Of a DNA stretch of 17,085 nucleotides, positions 15,664 to 17,085 are shown one piece after another. A program made the translations under genes and the position numbers. Under the pieces are notes generated by a model that was not told where the DNA came from, searched no databases, and was given only the letters and a program-made list of their open reading frames with translations. Numbering within the stretch: position 1 is the stretch's first letter; every line of letters begins with the position of its first letter. Origin of the DNA: Candidatus Symbiothrix sp. (GTDB lineage Bacteria; Bacteroidota; Bacteroidia; Bacteroidales; Azobacteroidaceae); the NCBI GenBank assembly GCA_031270925.1, contig JAISWY010000147.1, positions 1 through 17,085 on the forward strand. The letters are read 5' to 3'.

Positions 15664-16227
15664 TTATTTTGCTCGTCCGATATATGAGCCGTCGCGCGTA
15701 TCAATTTCAATCAATTCGCCTTCATTGATGAAAAGCGGTACGCGAACCGTTGCACCGGATTCCACCGTTGCCGGTTTCAAAGAGTTGGTAGCAGTATCGC
15801 CTTTGATTGCCGGTTCGGTATAAGTAATTTTCATTTGAACTTTGATGGGAACGTCGGCATAAAGCACGGTATCGGTCGAAGCGTCGGAAACCACTTCCAG
15901 CACCATTCCTTCGAGCAGGAAATTCACGCCGTTAATTAAGTCGCGCGCAATCGGATGTTGCTCGAATGTTTCCTGATTCATGAAAATGAAATCGTCGCCT
16001 TCCTTATACAGATATTGGTAAGGACGGCGTTCGACACGTACATCTTCCAATTTTTCGCCGATATTGAAACGACGTTCGAGTACACGGCCATCAACCACAT
16101 TTTTAAGGGTTGTCCGCATAAAAGTATTGCCTTTTCCCGGTTTCACATGCAGAAATTCGATGACAAAATACAATTGTCCATCCATACGGATGCACGTTCC
16201 GTTTTTAATATCTTGTGCATTAATCAT
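15664..16227 (-). CDS. efp: Elongation factor P
   Basis: 187-residue translation factor that relieves ribosome stalling at proline runs. Three-domain EF-P architecture: N-terminal KOW-like domain with the loop HVKPGKGNTF, whose tip Lys32 is at the place of the modified residue of other EF-Ps; a central OB domain (YADVPIKVQMKITYTEPAIK region); and the C-terminal signature with VRVPLFINEGELIEIDTRDG ending SYIGRAK. The length is normal. Which modification system acts on Lys32 cannot be seen here; no epmA, epmB or ymfI-like gene is present in the window. It has its own promoter, and radC follows after a palindrome. Confidence 0.97.
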   Translation of the reverse strand: MINAQDIKNGTCIRMDGQLYFVIEFLHVKPGKGNTFMRTTLKNVVDGRVLERRFNIGEKLEDVRVERRPYQYLYKEGDDFIFMNQETFEQHPIARDLINGVNFLLEGMVLEVVSDASTDTVLYADVPIKVQMKITYTEPAIKGDTATNSLKPATVESGATVRVPLFINEGELIEIDTRDGSYIGRAK

Positions 16228-16272
16228 AAGATAATTTTTTTGTAATTAGTGATTATTAAATTATTTAGGCTG

Positions 16273-16304
16273 CAAAATTAGCTGAAAAATATAAGATTTC
16301 CAAA
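16273..16304 (-). promoter_or_regulatory. Promoter of efp
   Basis: On the minus strand TTTG (16301-16304), 20 bp, then TAATTTTG (16273-16280): full match to the Bacteroidota consensus. The -7 box ends 45 bp before the efp start codon. Confidence 0.75.
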
Positions 16305-16501
16305 TTTTACTGTCCTCCGGCATTTCCACTCCGCTTTGACTGTCGTTATCCCTAAGTTAATTTTCGCCTAATTTTTTATTCCATGTAACGTTTTTCGTAT
16401 ATTTGTACCCAAATTAATAAAATAATTTTTTGCCGTCGAAGACATTAATCTTGTATGAATTGAGTTTTTTCTGTGCTTTTTTAATGTGGTACGAAGTTTA
16501 A
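16305..16501. other. Intergenic stretch without recognised gene
   Basis: AT-rich sequence between the efp promoter and the coding remnant at 16502. The only signal is a -7-like TATATTTG on the plus strand (16398-16405) without a matching TTTG 19-21 bp upstream. It could be a decayed promoter of the remnant. No tRNA fold, hairpin or credible start codon was seen. Confidence 0.4.
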
Positions 16502-16630
16502 ACAATTGGCAAACTCCCAATCAACAACGATTTGGGTGAGTTAAATGCAGGAAGAGGTTTTAATTTGAATATTTATGAACGGGGAATAACTTATGATGAC
16601 AAGCGATTTGTGCAAAAAGTGATTCAATAA
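16502..16630 (+). pseudogene. C-terminal coding remnant, family not recognised
   Basis: The frame 16502-16630 is open for 42 codons after an in-frame stop (16499-16501), has no ATG, and reads like real protein: KLPINNDLGELNAGRGFNLN followed by IYERGITYDDKRFVQKVIQ and TAA. It is polar-aromatic, without the low-complexity look of AT-rich noise, and its stop lies just 3 bp from the convergent stop of the DUF1343 gene, the spacing of two genuine adjacent genes. A gene whose front part was deleted, or one broken by frameshift, would give this picture. I do not recognise the family. Confidence 0.4.
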
Positions 16631-16633
16631 ATC

Positions 16634-17085
16634 TTACTCCTCGTACAACAAATAAGGCCGCCGTCGAATTTTAAATTGTTCGACGACAGTTTTCCATTTT
16701 TCCTTGATTTCATCGGCCGAAAAACCATCCATAATCATTTGTTTTACCTCGTTATTTCCGATTAAAAGGCGAAAAAAAGACGTGAAAAATTTTTCGCCAA
16801 TATCTAAATTTCGATATGCTTCGATGAGATAATTCAAATCGAATTGCTTTTCCCAAATCACGGAATCGGAAAGATTTCGTAAATCTACACCGTAACAGAT
16901 TTGATTCAAAAGCGGTGGATTTTTGGCGCCCGAAACGCTACGGGGCGTAAATGAAAAATCATAACCGCTCATTTTGGGATGTCCGAAAACTTGAAACGGG
17001 AAATCGGTGCCGCGACCCAAACTTACTACCGTTCCTTCAAATAGGCAAAGCGACGGATAAAGATATATTGCTTTCATATTCGGCA
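16634..17085 (-). CDS. DUF1343 / NamZ-type exo-beta-N-acetylmuramidase, C-terminal part (partial)
   Basis: C-terminal 150 or so residues of a DUF1343 protein; the gene runs off the right edge. The open frame continues through the edge: codons before Met17077 read Pro-Asn, giving PNM, which is conserved inside this family (SPNMPT-type), so that Met is not a start. Supporting motifs: LCLFEGTVVSLGRGTDFPFQ, VFGHP, and the ending RRRPYLLYEE, the usual DUF1343 terminus. Known members such as Tannerella NamZ (GH171) remove N-acetylmuramic acid from the non-reducing end of peptidoglycan fragments, serving cell-wall recycling or MurNAc scavenging. The catalytic N-terminal part and any signal peptide lie outside the window, so function is assigned by family only. 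Confidence 0.88.
   Translation of the reverse strand, partial: PNMKAIYLYPSLCLFEGTVVSLGRGTDFPFQVFGHPKMSGYDFSFTPRSVSGAKNPPLLNQICYGVDLRNLSDSVIWEKQFDLNYLIEAYRNLDIGEKFFTSFFRLLIGNNEVKQMIMDGFSADEIKEKWKTVVEQFKIRRRPYLLYEE

Noticed and set aside
16398..16405. TATATTTG as an active plus-strand promoter
   Set aside because: The -33 partner is missing and no intact gene follows; only the startless remnant lies downstream.

Overview
The window looks like chromosomal DNA of a Bacteroidota bacterium, most likely of the order Bacteroidales. Evidence: six genes or operons are preceded by sequences matching the Bacteroidota sigma-ABfr promoter (TTTG about 19-21 bp before TAnnTTTG), four of them exactly in both boxes and spacing; start codons lack clear Shine-Dalgarno sequences; several proteins (three-adaptor ABC efflux operon, short CstA, a surface protein whose N-terminus is common in Bacteroidota, the DUF1343/NamZ-type protein) are typical of the phylum. 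I cannot name a genus.

Layout. 1-181: remnant of a surface-protein gene (+). 177-7044 (-): a six-gene operon, read from 7044 leftwards, with three lipoprotein periplasmic adaptors, a MacB-type permease, its ATPase and a TolC-like outer-membrane channel, together a complete envelope-spanning ABC efflux or secretion machine. 7045-7282: divergent promoter region. 7283-9170 (+): dapF (lysine and peptidoglycan synthesis) and trpS. 9222-10637 (-): a solitary AAA ATPase with a C-terminal nuclease-like domain; its promoter overlaps a perfect 27-bp-arm palindrome. 10741-11050: a TTTGCG-rich repeat and a hairpin. 11051-12736 (-): a secreted LamG plus TIG surface protein. 12883-13198: a 316-bp inverted-repeat element made of nested palindromes and bounded by 9-bp direct repeats (MITE-like). 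13319-14758 (-): cstA-type transporter. 14912-16227 (-): radC and efp with a 15-bp-arm palindrome between them. 16502-16630 (+): an unidentified C-terminal coding remnant. 16634-17085 (-): the 3' part of a DUF1343/NamZ (exo-muramidase type) gene cut by the window edge.

Functionally the window mixes housekeeping genes (dapF, trpS, efp, radC, cstA) with envelope functions (efflux operon, surface protein, NamZ-type cell-wall enzyme). The accessory signal is concentrated between about 9.2 and 13.3 kb, where the orphan ATPase, the surface protein and three kinds of repeat lie between housekeeping genes. I found no tRNA, rRNA, CRISPR array, transposase or phage gene. The best candidates for something undescribed are the nested-palindrome element, the palindrome-controlled ATPase-nuclease, and the unusual third adaptor of the efflux operon.
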